Shown here one piece after another: positions 1 through 12,093 of a DNA stretch of 64,000 bases. Under the pieces are notes generated by a model. It saw only the letters and a list, made by a program, of their open reading frames with translations. It was not told the DNA's origin and did no database searches. The position numbers were made by a program, and so were the translations under genes. The first letter of the stretch is position 1, and every line of letters begins with the position of its first letter. The stretch comes from Entonaema liquescens (lineage: Eukaryota; Ascomycota; Sordariomycetes; Xylariales; Xylariaceae), in the NCBI GenBank assembly GCA_902805475.1, contig CADCSX010000023.1, positions 372,001 to 436,000 on the forward strand. Direction: 5' to 3'.

Positions 1-106
1 AAAAAATAATAAAAAAGTTTATTTTTATTAATTTTTTTTTTAATATATTAGTAAAGTATTTGTTAATTAATAATTATATAATATTTAATAAAATATAATT
101 TTATAT

Positions 107-187
107 AAATTTTATTTTTTATATTAATTTATATAAAAAATAAAATTTTATTTTTTATATTAATTTATATAAAAAATAAAATTTTAT
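107..187. repeat. Two-copy near-palindromic AT direct repeat
   Basis: A unit of about 40 bp is present twice in direct succession. Each unit is close to a reverse complement of itself, with a T-rich left arm and an A-rich right arm around a central ttaatttatat. It lies in the RIP island. No function can be assigned; it may be a relic of a tandem repeat inside a decayed transposon. Confidence 0.5.
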
Positions 188-404
188 TAAAAATTTAATT
201 ATTTCGAAAAGTATTTTATTATTTAATTTTAAAAGTTTAATAATATATTTTTAAATTTATTTTTAAATAATTAAATAATTTAATTAATTAATATTTCTTT
301 TTTATTTAAAATTATTAAATTATTATTATTTTTATAAAATAAGTTATTAAAAATGTTTTTAATTAAAAAAATTTTTTATAAATTTTATTTTTTTAATTTA
401 AATA

Positions 405-407
<3 letters not shown>

Positions 408-500
<93 letters not shown>
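408..500. repeat. (TTA)n microsatellite, about 31 units
   Basis: An uninterrupted trinucleotide TTA/ATT run of about 93 bp, followed by an imperfect tail (agtagtaataataat). It creates a spurious poly-isoleucine reading frame at 353-559 that should not be annotated as a gene. A perfect run this long inside a RIP-decayed island must have expanded after the mutation. Confidence 0.9.
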
Positions 501-502
<2 letters not shown>

Positions 503-2324
503 AGTAGTAATAATAATAATAATATTATAATTAAAATGGTTTATAAATATAATATTTAAAATATATTTAATTTTAATAAAAAAAATATTTTATTACGTAT
601 GTTTATTAATAATTACATATATTATAAAATATGTTTATATAATTAATAAATATATAATTTTTTAAATTGTATGGAAAGTAATTTAAAAAGTTTATATTTA
701 TATTATTATTTTTTTATGTTTTTTTTATAATAATATTTTTTTTTATTAAATTTTTTTTCCTATTATTAATTTAAAGAAAATAATTATTATATTGGTTATA
801 TTAAGCTTTTTTTAATTATTAATTAATAAAATAACCATAAATTTTATAATATATAATTATATTAAAATATAATTAATATAAATTTAAAAAATATTTTAAT
901 TTTATATATTTAAATTTGTAATTATTTGTATATTAATAATTATTAATGTAATTAATATGTAAATAATTATAATTTATAATAAAAATATATAATATTTTTA
1001 ATAATAATATTAAATTAAAATATTAATTTAATAAATAATGTTTATGTTTATTATTATTATAATAATAATAAAATACGTTATTTTTTTATAAATATATAAA
1101 GTTTTTAATAATATAATATATTATATATATATATTAATTAAAAATTAGTAATTTTATTAATATTAATATTAATATTTAAATTAATGTTTATTTTATTTTT
1201 TATTTTTATTTTATTTTTTATTTTTATTTTATTTTTTACTTTTATATTAATAAAATTTATAATTATTATTATTAATTTAAAAATAATTTATTATATAAAT
1301 TTATATAAATTTATATTTAAGTAAAAACGGGTTAATGTTTAAATTAATTTTAAAAATAAGTTAATGGTGTTATTTATTATAAAAAAAGAAAAGAAAAATA
1401 ATAATATATGTAATAGTTATTTTTAAAGAAAAAGAAAATGACGAAGTTATTAATGACGAATAGGAAATTTTATTATGTGGTGTGTTTAAGTTTATAAATA
1501 AAATAAATTAATTATAATTATTTATTAATATTTATAAAAACTTTTTAAATTATAAATTATAATTATATATGTAAATATATATTTTAATAAATATAATTAT
1601 AATATTTTTAAAATATATAAATATTTATTATAATTTAAATAATTATAATATTATAAATATATAAATATTTATTGTAATTTAAATAATTATAATTAATTTT
1701 TATATTATTTTTTTATATAATTATTAAATATTATTAAATCGAAAATATAATATTAAAGTTTTTTATATATATAAAAATTTCTTAAAAAAATAACTTTATA
1801 TTTATTATAAAATGATATATTAAAATATATATTTTAATAATTAATTATTATTTAATAATAAAATGGTTAAAAATATAATATATTATTTAAAATAAAAAAA
1901 AGAAATTTAATTAAAGTTTTATAAATTATAATAAAGTTTTTAATTATATAAAATAAAAATTAATATATATAATTATAAATTAATTTTTAAAATTTAATAT
2001 ATAAATAAATTTATTAAAATATTTTTATATATATAAAAAATATTAATATTATATTTTATATTTAATTAAATTTAATAAATATATAAAAGAATAAAATAAA
2101 ATAATTAAATTATTAAATATAAAATTAATAAAATTGTTTAAATAAAAACGAATAATATTATTTATAAAATTTTTTTATATTTATATTTAATTTAATTTAA
2201 TATTTATTTATATAATTTTATTTTTAATATTTATAATTTTAATAATTATAATATAATAAAATTAATATTAAAAAATTATTTAAATAAATTTATATTTTAT
2301 AAAAAGGTTTTTAATTATTAAAAG

Positions 2325-2530
2325 TTTTAAATAAATATTAAAGGTTTTTAAAAGTTATTTAAAAGTTATAATATTAAAGGTTTTTAAAAGTTAATTAAAA
2401 ATTATAATATTAAAAGTTTTTAAAAATTAATTAAAAATTATAATATTAAAAGTTTTCGAAAATTAATTAAAAATTATAATATTAAAGGTTTTTAAAAATT
2501 AATTAAAAATTATAATATTAAAAATTTTTA
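2325..2530. repeat. Tandem repeat, about 36-bp unit, about 5 copies
   Basis: Successive copies share the core aattataatattaaaggtt followed by a run of T and then A. Copies differ by single transitions (ggtttt versus agtttt; one copy has ttttcgaa). This is a minisatellite-like array inside a G-retaining, C-depleted tract, compatible with RIP of an older tandem array. Confidence 0.65.
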
Positions 2531-5500
2531 AAAAACTTAAAAATAAAATAAAAATATATTTATTAATTTTATAATTTTATTATTAATTTTAATAATAATA
2601 TTATTTAATTAAAAAATTTTATTTTTTATAGAAATTTATAAAAATTAAAAATAATTATATTATAAAAACGTTAATAGTTTAAATATTTAACATTTTTAAT
2701 AATTAAAATAAAAATATAAACCTTTTTTATTAATTTATTTATAATATTATTTAATTTTTTATAATTATAGTAATTAAAATTTAAATATATATTTATTACA
2801 TTAATTAAAATTTTATATTTATATATAATATTAATTATTAATTTATATTTTTATAAGTTTTTTTATAAAAAGTTATATTAATTTAATAAAATCTTACCAT
2901 TTTATATAAATTTTATATTTATTTATACTACTTTTTATTAATTTTTTTTTTACCGTTATTATGATTTTATTTATTTATTTTAATCATTTCTTTATTTTTA
3001 TAATTAAAAACAAATTTACATTATATATAATAATACGTAAATTTTTAAAAACAAAATAAAGAAATTTTAATATAATAATATTTATTATATTAATAATATA
3101 ATATAAACTTAATTTCGTTTTTCTTACAAAACTTTAATATTATTTAAAAAATTTTTAAACATATCCATTAACATATTATATTTTTTTATTTAAAAAATAA
3201 ATATTTATTAATTAAAAAAAAATAAAATAATTATATAATTTAATATTTTTAACATGATTAAATTGGATTTATTATTATTAAAAATTTTCTATTTATTAAA
3301 AACTTTTATTTTTATAATAAATTATTTATAAAATCTTTTAAACTTTAAAAGATAAAATAATAAAATTTAAAGTAATAAATTTATATATTATATTTTTATT
3401 TTTTTTATTATATTAATAATATCGATTTTCTAAAATTATATATTAAAAATAAATTTAATAAAATTACAAAATTTTTATTAATTAATATAAAAGTTTTTTA
3501 TTTAAATTAATAAAAAAGTTAAAAAAATAATAAATAATATATAAAAATAAAAATTATTTAATAATATAAAAATATAATATAATATTTATTTTTTATTTAT
3601 ATTTTTAATAATATATAAAAATATTATTTTTAATAATTTTAAAAATGTTATGGGTTTTATAATAATGGTATTATTAATTGTTATAAATAATTAAATTTTA
3701 TAATAATAATAGTTTTTATTATTTTTTATTAAGAAAAGTTTAATTTTATATAATTTAAAATTTAATTTATTTATTAAATATATTATTAAAATAATAGGTT
3801 TTTTTTTAACGAATTAAAAAAATAAAAATTTTGATTTTTATTATTATATATAAGATATTTACTTTATTTTATATTTAATTATAAAAGGTAAAAAAAATTT
3901 AAATTTTTAATTAATAAATAAAAATTAAATTTTTATTAATGGTTAAATTGTTTTAAATATAATTTAATTAATTTTTTTATTATAAAATATAATTTTTTTT
4001 ATATTTATTAATTAATATATGTTTTGATTTTTATAATATAAAGATTTATAAAAATTATATATAAAAAAATTAAAATTATTAATATATTAATTAAAAATTT
4101 TATTTATTATATTTAATATATTAAAAAATTCGTTTTATTTTTATTTAAAAATTTTTTAAATTTATATTTAATAATATAAAATATTATATAATAAAAAATT
4201 AATATATAATTATTAAATATTAAAAAAAGTTTTAAAATATAAAAATTTAATAGTTTTAAAAGGTATTTTTTTATATTAATTAAATGTTTTAGTTTAAATT
4301 ATAATAAAAATATTGTTATATTTAAAGAATATATTATTATATTTAATGGGGAGATTGTGGGAACGGGAATTTTGGAAAATATAAAAAGTAAAAGTAAAGA
4401 AATGTAAAATTAAAATGGAATAAAATGAGTAATTTTTTTAATAAAATATGTTTATATTTTATTTTTAATAATTTTTATAAAATTTATTATATTTTAAATT
4501 TTATTAATAATGTTTGTTTAATATAATTTAATTAAAAATTAATTTTATAAGTTTATTTAAATGGTAATAAAATTTTAAATTTTAATTTTGTAATTATTAA
4601 TATAAAGTATATTTTTTTAATGTTTTATTTTTTTTATTTTTATTAAATATTATTATTTTAAATTATTTTTTTTTATTTTATTAATATTATTTTATTTAAA
4701 ATATTTAAAATAATTTATATAATTTATATAATAAGTTTAATTATTAATGTTAATAAAATATATATATATAATAATTAAAATGAAATTACGAAAATTTTAA
4801 AAAATTATATAAATTATAATATTTAATGTTAAAATTTTAATTATTTTTTTTAATTTATATTTAATATTAATTATTATTATTTATTTATAAATTATATATT
4901 TTATTAATATTTTTTATATATTAATCATATAAATAATCTTAAAATTATTATAATATTTAAAATAATAATTAATATTTTTGTTTTAATTTTAATTAACATT
5001 ATTTTTGTTTTTTTATTTATTGTTTTTATTTTATTTATTATAATTTTTAATCATTTTATTAAGATTAAAATTTAATTAATAATTTAAATTTTTTCCGAAA
5101 ATTAATTTAAATTAATTAAAAACGTTATTAAATATTTTAATGTATTGTATAAATATATTTTAAGTTAATATAATGGATTTTATTTTTATAATGAAAATAA
5201 TAATAATAATATTATTTTTATTAATTTTTAAAAAATGGTTTTTTATATATAATTTTATTAATTAATTAAAATCGGTTATTATATTAATATAAATATTATT
5301 TAATATATTATTAATTAAATTATTTTATTTAATTGTGATATATGTTTTTATTTTAAGTATATTTAATAATAATAAATAATTTGGTTTTTAAAATAAAATT
5401 ACCATATTTTTAAACGAATTTAAAATTAATTAATGTTAATTATTTATAAATTAATTTATAATATTATTATTATTATTTATTAATTTAATGAGTTATGTTA

Positions 5501-7334
5501 AATATAATAAAATCACTATATTAAATTTTAATATATGTATAATATAAATAAAATTAATATAAAAATTAATTATTTAAATGGGATATAATTATAAATTTAA
5601 AATAATCTTTTGGAATTTTATTTAATTAATTTTAAGTTTAAAATATTTATTACGGTAATTAAAATTTATTTTATTATAAAAGTAATAATAACCCCATTTT
5701 TAATTTTATTTAATTGTTAAATATTAAAAAATTAAATATTTAATAAATTAATTAATAATATAATATTAATTATTAATAAAAATGGTTAAATTGATAATGT
5801 GATTAATTTAAATTAATTTAAATATTTTAATTAATATATAATGTTGGAAAATTTTAATAAAAAACGTTTTTTAATATTAAATAATTACGGTAATTATTTA
5901 ACAGTTTAATTTTATAAACAAATTGTTAAATTAAAAATTATTATATTTTTTTTGCTATTTTATTTTATGTATAAATTTTAATTATTTAATTTTAAGTTTT
6001 TTAACGTATTAAAGTTAAGGTATTAATAATAATTTATTTAAATTGTTAAAATTAATATATATAATTACGTTAAAGTTAATTTTTTAATTAAATATTATTT
6101 TATTTATAATTATATATTTATGCGTAATAATATTAAAAATATTTAATATAAATATAAAATATATTTTTATAAATTATAAATGGTATTAAATTATTTTTAA
6201 AATTTATTATTATTAATTTTTGTAATTATTTTATATTATAATAAATCTGGTTATATAATATTTATTTTTAATTAAAAAAATAAAAATTTGATAATTTTAT
6301 TTTTATACGAAAAAATTAATTAAATAATTATATATATATTAATAATAAATTTATAAATTATTAAGAAATTTTTTAAATTTATTTATTTTCGTTTAAAAAT
6401 TTTAAAAATTAATTAAATACTAATATTTTTTATTATAATATACGTTTATTAAAAATTTAAAAAAATTACGTATACGATAGTTATAAATAAATTTATAATT
6501 ATAAAAAAGTTATATAATTTACATATAATAATTATTAAATAATAATAACACCAATTAAGAAAATATATTTTAAATTATATTAAATCATTTATAATAAAAA
6601 ATAATTAATTTTATTTTGTTATTAATAATACGAAACGATATAACCGTTAACATTAAATTATTAAAAAAAAAAAAGAAAATACAATAATAAAAAAATGTTA
6701 TATTACGTAAATAATTTATTAATATTTAAATAATATTTAAAATATTTATAAACTTTAAAACATATAATCGTTATAAATTTTTTTTAAATTATAATAATAT
6801 ATTACAATTTTATTATTATTTTTAATATAAATTACAAGAAGATTTTTACTTTTATAAAAATGATATTATAAAAATATATATTATAAAATTTAATAAATTT
6901 ATTAAAAAGTTAAAAATTAATTTAAATAAATTAAATTTAATAAATAAAGTAAAATTTAATAATTAATAAAAAAAATTTTTAAAAAATACCTTTATTTATT
7001 TATTATTTTATAAATTTAACTAATTTTTAATTAATAAAATTATTAAAAAATATTATTAAAAAATAATTATTTATATTTATTAACATATTAAAATATTTTG
7101 TTTTAAACAGTAAATAAATTTAAAAATCTTTAATTTTAATAAAATTAATTTAATTACGTTAATATATAATAATATTTAAATTATTTTAAAAGCTTTAATA
7201 AATAAAAATATTAATGATTTTATTTTTAAAAAAATATTAAAAAAAAAATTTAAAAAAAATTTAAAAAAAGAAAAACTTTAAAATAATTAAAAATAAGTTT
7301 AAAAATATATATAATTAACTATTATATATTATAT

Positions 7335-7480
7335 AACTTTAAAACTGTAATTAAAATTTATTTAAAACTTTTAACCCGTAATTAAAATTTATTTAAAATT
7401 TTTAATTTATAATTAAAATTTATTTAAAGTTTTTAATTTGCAATTAAAACTTTTTATAATTATATTACTGTAATTAAAAT
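7335..7480. repeat. Tandem repeat, about 33-bp unit, about 4 copies
   Basis: Copies of a unit containing taattaaaatttatttaaa are spaced about 33 bp apart. They carry C-containing variants (acttttaacccg, atttttaattta, gtttttaatttgca). The tract keeps C and has little G, the opposite bias to the 2325-2530 array. It may be an inverted relative of that array; this was not tested by alignment. Confidence 0.5.
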
Positions 7481-8290
7481 TTTTTTAAACGTTAATTATT
7501 AATTATTAATTTTTTACATATTTATTAAATATATTTAAATATATAATAAAAAAATAAAAATTTAAATACGTAAAAATATTTTTAATAAATTATATAATAT
7601 AAAAATAAATTAAATTAAATATATAAATAAATAAATAAATATTAAAATATAAATAATTATAATAAATTAATATATAAATATATATTAAAATATAAAAAAT
7701 TATAATAAATTAATATATAAATATATATTATAATAAAAATATAATATAATTATATAATTATATAAATTATAAAATATTATTATAAAAAAAATATATATAT
7801 TAAAAAAAATATATTTAAATTATATAAAGTTTTTAATAAAATTATATATATAAAATAAATTTCGATTAAATTTTGAATTTTATTTATTTTTTTAATTAAT
7901 GCGTAATATTTTTTTAAAAATATTACGTTGAATTTATATAAATAACATTAATAAATTTAAAATTAACTTTTATATAAATAAAAAATATAAGTAAATTTAT
8001 TTAAAAAATTATAACGTATTTAGTTTTTTTTAAATAAATAATATTCGGCATATTATTAAATTAAAATTAATTTTTTAAATTTTTAATATTATTACGTTAC
8101 GTAATAATTTGTAAATATTTACGAATTAAGTACGTTAATAATTACACCGATTTTTAATTACGAATATTAATTTTAAATATATTTTAACATAAAACATTAT
8201 ATTTTTTCTAAAACGATTATTGATTTTTAAACAATGGATGAATTCTTTAAAATTTAATTACAAATGTTAATTAAAGCGAAACGTTTATTT

Positions 8291-9336
8291 GAAATTAATT
8301 ACTTGCCGTTAAATATAAGACCGTTTGGTAAATGGAAATCGGATATACATTCTTTTTCCACCCGCCAATTTTGTGTATGTTGCACGAAAATTGGAAAAAA
8401 AAAAAGAAATTTTAAAAAATCAAAGTAGGCCTTTTCTCCAAAGAGTAAAACTAGTACTCCGATCGTTGACGAATGAGTGACCGGTTCCGAGCCTGCTAAA
8501 GGATAGACTTGACTAAGTGTGCAATGACCTCTTCATCCTATTAAATCTTGAAAATTATGTCATTGTGAGAATTATAATACTTGGCAATATTTCGTACCGC
8601 TTAAGTATATTCCGACCGTGCTTCTAGGTGGTTATTTTTTTTCTATCACTGGTCACAATGTAAATATTTATCGTCAGCCTTCAGGTATCATTCTTGAGCT
8701 GAATGATAGATATCGTCGAGCTGAACTGGTCTAATTTGGCCAAGGAGGGAAATAATGTGAGCAAAATTCTCATAAGCGCTTTCTTGCTTGCCCGAAGGCC
8801 TGTACGAAAGAAGGTTGACGCTCAAAAGCTCATACCTGTGGACCTCCCATTCGGCTGGGCTCGGGTCAAAACGCTGAGGCTGAAACTTTGCAGGATAATT
8901 CGCCGCCATCGGGATCACGAGGAGGTGAATTTCTGTGCTAATTGGCGCTTCTTGTATAATGTATCACCCCGGGTTTCATTTATATTATTCCTATAGGTTA
9001 GAGTAATGTTCTGAAACAATCTATCAAAGATTGGGCTTGTGACAACGATATAAAAAGATACGAACACCCTATTAACCGCGCATATTATATGAAATAGCAC
9101 ACATGTGGTTTGTAACAGAAACTCCGGGATGCTAGCCGCTTCAGCCACGGAAGTTGCCAATGATAAAGAGCACATAGCTATATCAGTGGGCTTGTCCCGA
9201 CGACTGTTCGTGCAGCGATACGAATTCAGGACACACAGGTATTACTCTTATTCTCGAAAGCACAGCACTGAAGATTTGAACTCGCTTCCCAACAAACCAG
9301 ATAATCTCATTCTTTATACCTATCCACCCTTCTGTC
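8291..9336. other. Transition zone and intergenic, no gene seen
   Basis: Base composition changes from the AT-only island to normal within about 100 bp. Open frames at 8688-9175 on both strands overlap each other and show no recognisable domain or splice-consistent extension. I see nothing functional here apart from the likely promoter of the following gene. Confidence 0.5.
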
Positions 9337-10066
9337 ATGGCTCACTCATACCCCACCCTCACCCGACAAAAGGTTCTGGATCTGCTGTCTTACCGTGGAG
9401 AAGGGTCCAGTCCCAACGAAGAGACTTCGCACCCATGGCGAGTACAGGGCTTCGAGGGTCCATTAATGCGATTCTGAGATGAAAAATCAGGAAGTCAGCT
9501 AAGCAACGGTTACATGTACGCGCGAGCAGCCCGAAAGTCCCTCGATGACCGTCAATCGCGAATAGACGCTTTGAATACCCATCTCAATTATAAGAATTGG
9601 ACTTCAACACCATTCATATCGTTTACCACTCGCCCAGACGAAATTCGAAACCTTGCCAATTGGAGGCCTTATACTGAAGACAAGACGGTTACTGTTATTG
9701 ACCCCTACACGCGGCTCAGAAAAGGGTTGCCTATTATCGACGTGGAAAAGGAATCAAAACACTATGAAATTAGAGGTTGCTATCCAGGATCTCCGGATTA
9801 TGCCAAAGGGCACTATATCTGTCTGTGGCAGGTCACAGAAGATGAAATTATTGGTAGTTGGAAATGGGCCGACCTAGAATGTGATGAAGATTGGTATAAT
9901 AATATTATCATGCCTGCCTGGAAGAGATTCATTAATAGGCCCACTCATACTTCATTGGTAGCCTCCTTGGAAAATTTGTCAAGTAAGTTCACCGTCCTAG
10001 GAACGTGGTACCTATCTATACATGCGAGCTAACCATTTATCTTCAGTCGGCAGCAGTACTACTTAG
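9337..10066 (+). pseudogene. DUF7587-like fungal protein, broken by an in-frame TGA
   Basis: The ATG at 9337 opens a frame (MAHSYPTLTRQ...) that hits TGA at 9475-9477 and then continues in the same frame without a shift through 10030. A single nonsense change therefore separates the 46-codon start from a coherent body. The body contains a segment near TPFISFTTRPDEI and a Trp-rich acidic part (WKWADLECDEDW) resembling the uncharacterised fungal DUF7587 domain (family name from memory). An intron at 9983-10046 (GTAAGT, branch gctaac, CAG) gives a short last exon ending TAG at 10064-10066, about 222 codons in all. The TGA could come from CGA by C-to-T change, plausible 1 kb from a RIP island, or be a base-calling error. 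Function is unknown. Confidence 0.55.
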
Positions 10067-10608
10067 ACTGAAGGCGAGAATTCACTAATCGTGGCTGTGA
10101 AGAAGATCGATAATCCGAGCACTTCCAAGTACTAGATACAGGCTACAATGTCACAAGGCATTGTAGTGGATCAAGTAGTACACGTCACCGAGGTCGGAAA
10201 GAATGGGTTGATTGAAAAATTGTCACGTCATTTGAAGTTTGAGAGAAGGTGTTGCTAGCTTATAACTCTTATTGGGTTGGTGTCTTAGGTTTGAAATACG
10301 TTATCTAGTTTCATTTAGTCCCTCATTTCAATAATTGCTTTTCATTATAGTCACACATCAGACCAAAATATCGATACGATACCCTAGGAGGTGGATATAA
10401 AATCAATCAAAATTGTAAATAATTATCAACTAAGTGGGTATCATTTCCTGTGCCATCGGCCCCTTTCCGTAATCTCATTCCCTGTATACCTAACCAAGCG
10501 GCCTCCCGTGAATTCTTTCATAACAGGATATATATCATATCGTCAGGGGTCCCAACGAACTATGCAAAGTCATAATCGGCGATCGAGACATGCCATTCAT
10601 CTTAGTAC
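10067..10608. other. Intergenic, convergent genes
   Basis: Separates the 3' ends of the DUF7587-like gene and the membrane-protein gene. One short frame (10391-10726, +) runs antisense into the last exon of the membrane protein and is not supported. Nothing else seen. Confidence 0.5.
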
Positions 10609-12093
10609 TTATCTGCTATTAGTTGAACCTGTAAGTGTTAGAGGCTCACTTGATCCAGCGGTAACCGCAGTTGCTTCACTTATAGTTTTTGACCCTACGT
10701 CAGGTTGTTGTATTTTAGGATCGTAGAAGCCTATACCATATTCTTCGTCGGCATGGATATCTTGATTGGGTACCATAGATGTTGCGGGGACCACCTCAAC
10801 TTGCTGCTTCTGAAAGATTTTCGGGACAAACTTTTTGTATATTCTTTTTCTGAATGTTCGAGTAGTCCCGAAGACAATAAAGACCTGGTATGTTGAGTTA
10901 GGACATGGCCAAGTGTGTCAAATAGCCCAAGCTCGAAGTTTGACTTTGAGGTATATAGATAATAAACAGGTAATGCTGATAAAGCTGACTTACAAGTAAG
11001 CTTGTCGAAACTCCTGCCATAAAAAGCAAGAAATCATTTTTGGCCCTCTCCTTAGACAAATTCGCCGATTCCCCTAGCTTCTCCATCGTGTGGTTCGATA
11101 GCTGCGATACCTCCGAAAGAATTGTGATCAACTGGAAAACTCCCAAGACGACGAACGCAATGGAGAAGCGCAATACTAGCCAGCGATCATATATACTCTG
11201 GCGGCCGTTTCCTTGATCTAAAACGTTGAGAATTTCTCCCCCTGCTTCTTGCGATCGTCTGGAAAATAAATAACGGGTATTCCACGAAACAAGCTGTCGC
11301 CGAGTGTAAATATACTTGATTAGTATTGCTATTAATAAAATACTTCCAATGCTGAGGCTGATCATTACTGGCCATACTTTCTTAGCTAATACACTAGTAA
11401 TAAAGATAACAAGATCGCATACTATTGAAGTTGGCGAGGATTAAGAACCCTATATGCGAACTTTGGACAACATTTAAACGTAAGAGACATAGCAGTACTG
11501 CAGGCAGAATAATTGCCACGGCCTTCGCTAGTTGACTTGTCCTATGTTTGATACGTCTGAAGGTCATCAAATTTGTGAATTTGAAGACGGTTCGTGTGAG
11601 CGCAATAGCCCAGAAAAGGGTCAGCATTGCCTCAACATTATATGTGTAGTATTCTGTTCCGACAGTTAGCTGTAAGTTAGCTTCTTTATTAAGTCTTTAG
11701 AACTTACGTATATAAAAGAGGACGAGGTCTAGGCCGACGGATGGTCCTGCGATAGCAACTTCCGGGCTCCCAAGATGTGAAACGGCATTTCTGTATTGTT
11801 CGACTTTGACATCTCTCCACCAGATGAATGTATGCAATTGCTGAACGATACTAGCAACGGTGCCCAAGAGCGTAATGTAAGACAGCAGTGCGACATCTAC
11901 ACATAGCAACAGTCAATTATAATTCGTCTCGAAGGAGATAGCAGGTATTGATGGACCGCGACGTACAGCTGTCCCTTTCGTGATGCGTCCAAACCAGCCA
12001 TATCATAATAGAACTAGCCATCAAGCAAAGAAGAGAGTATATAAGGACCCCGATAGCAGTACCAACTACCTCATGGAGTAGTTGGACTACCAT
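10609..12093 (-). CDS. Multipass membrane protein, uncharacterised fungal family
   Basis: Five exons: 11967-12093, 11708-11896, 11423-11653, 10994-11376 and 10609-10884. Every junction keeps phase and the spliced frame is 401 aa. The introns are 46-108 bp with GT-AG ends; the second ends at gaacag after a gctaac branch. The product has about seven hydrophobic helices joined by short basic or aromatic loops, such as YIYTRRQLVSWNTRY and IYDRWLVLRFSIAF, followed by RTFRKRIYKKF. The last 60 residues form an acidic cytoplasmic-type tail. This resembles an uncharacterised seven-helix membrane family frequent in Sordariomycetes (recognised by pattern, no Pfam name given). Receptor-like or transporter-like roles are possible but unproven. 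The ATG at 12093 (CGACATGG context) is preceded by no in-frame extension with better support. Confidence 0.75.

Larger units (their letters stand above)
1..8290. repeat. RIP-mutated AT-rich island, gene-free
   Basis: About 8.3 kb of almost pure A+T at the window edge, with no credible coding sequence. The residual cytosines are nearly all followed by G (acg, cgt and tcg contexts). That is the expected residue of repeat-induced point mutation, which converts C to T mainly in CpA and spares CpG. The block is patchy: some stretches keep G but almost no C (for example about 2300-2520 and 5160-6480), others keep C but almost no G (about 2690-3480 and 6520-7460), as if each tract was mutated on one strand. 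The original elements are too decayed to classify. The island ends near 8290, where normal composition begins. RIP is an inference from composition. Confidence 0.9.

Noticed and set aside
353..559. Poly-isoleucine open frame of 68 codons
   Set aside because: It is a translated (TTA)n microsatellite in a RIP island, not a gene.
8688..9175. Overlapping open frames on both strands just after the AT-rich island
   Set aside because: Mutually antisense, no domains, no splice-consistent extension.
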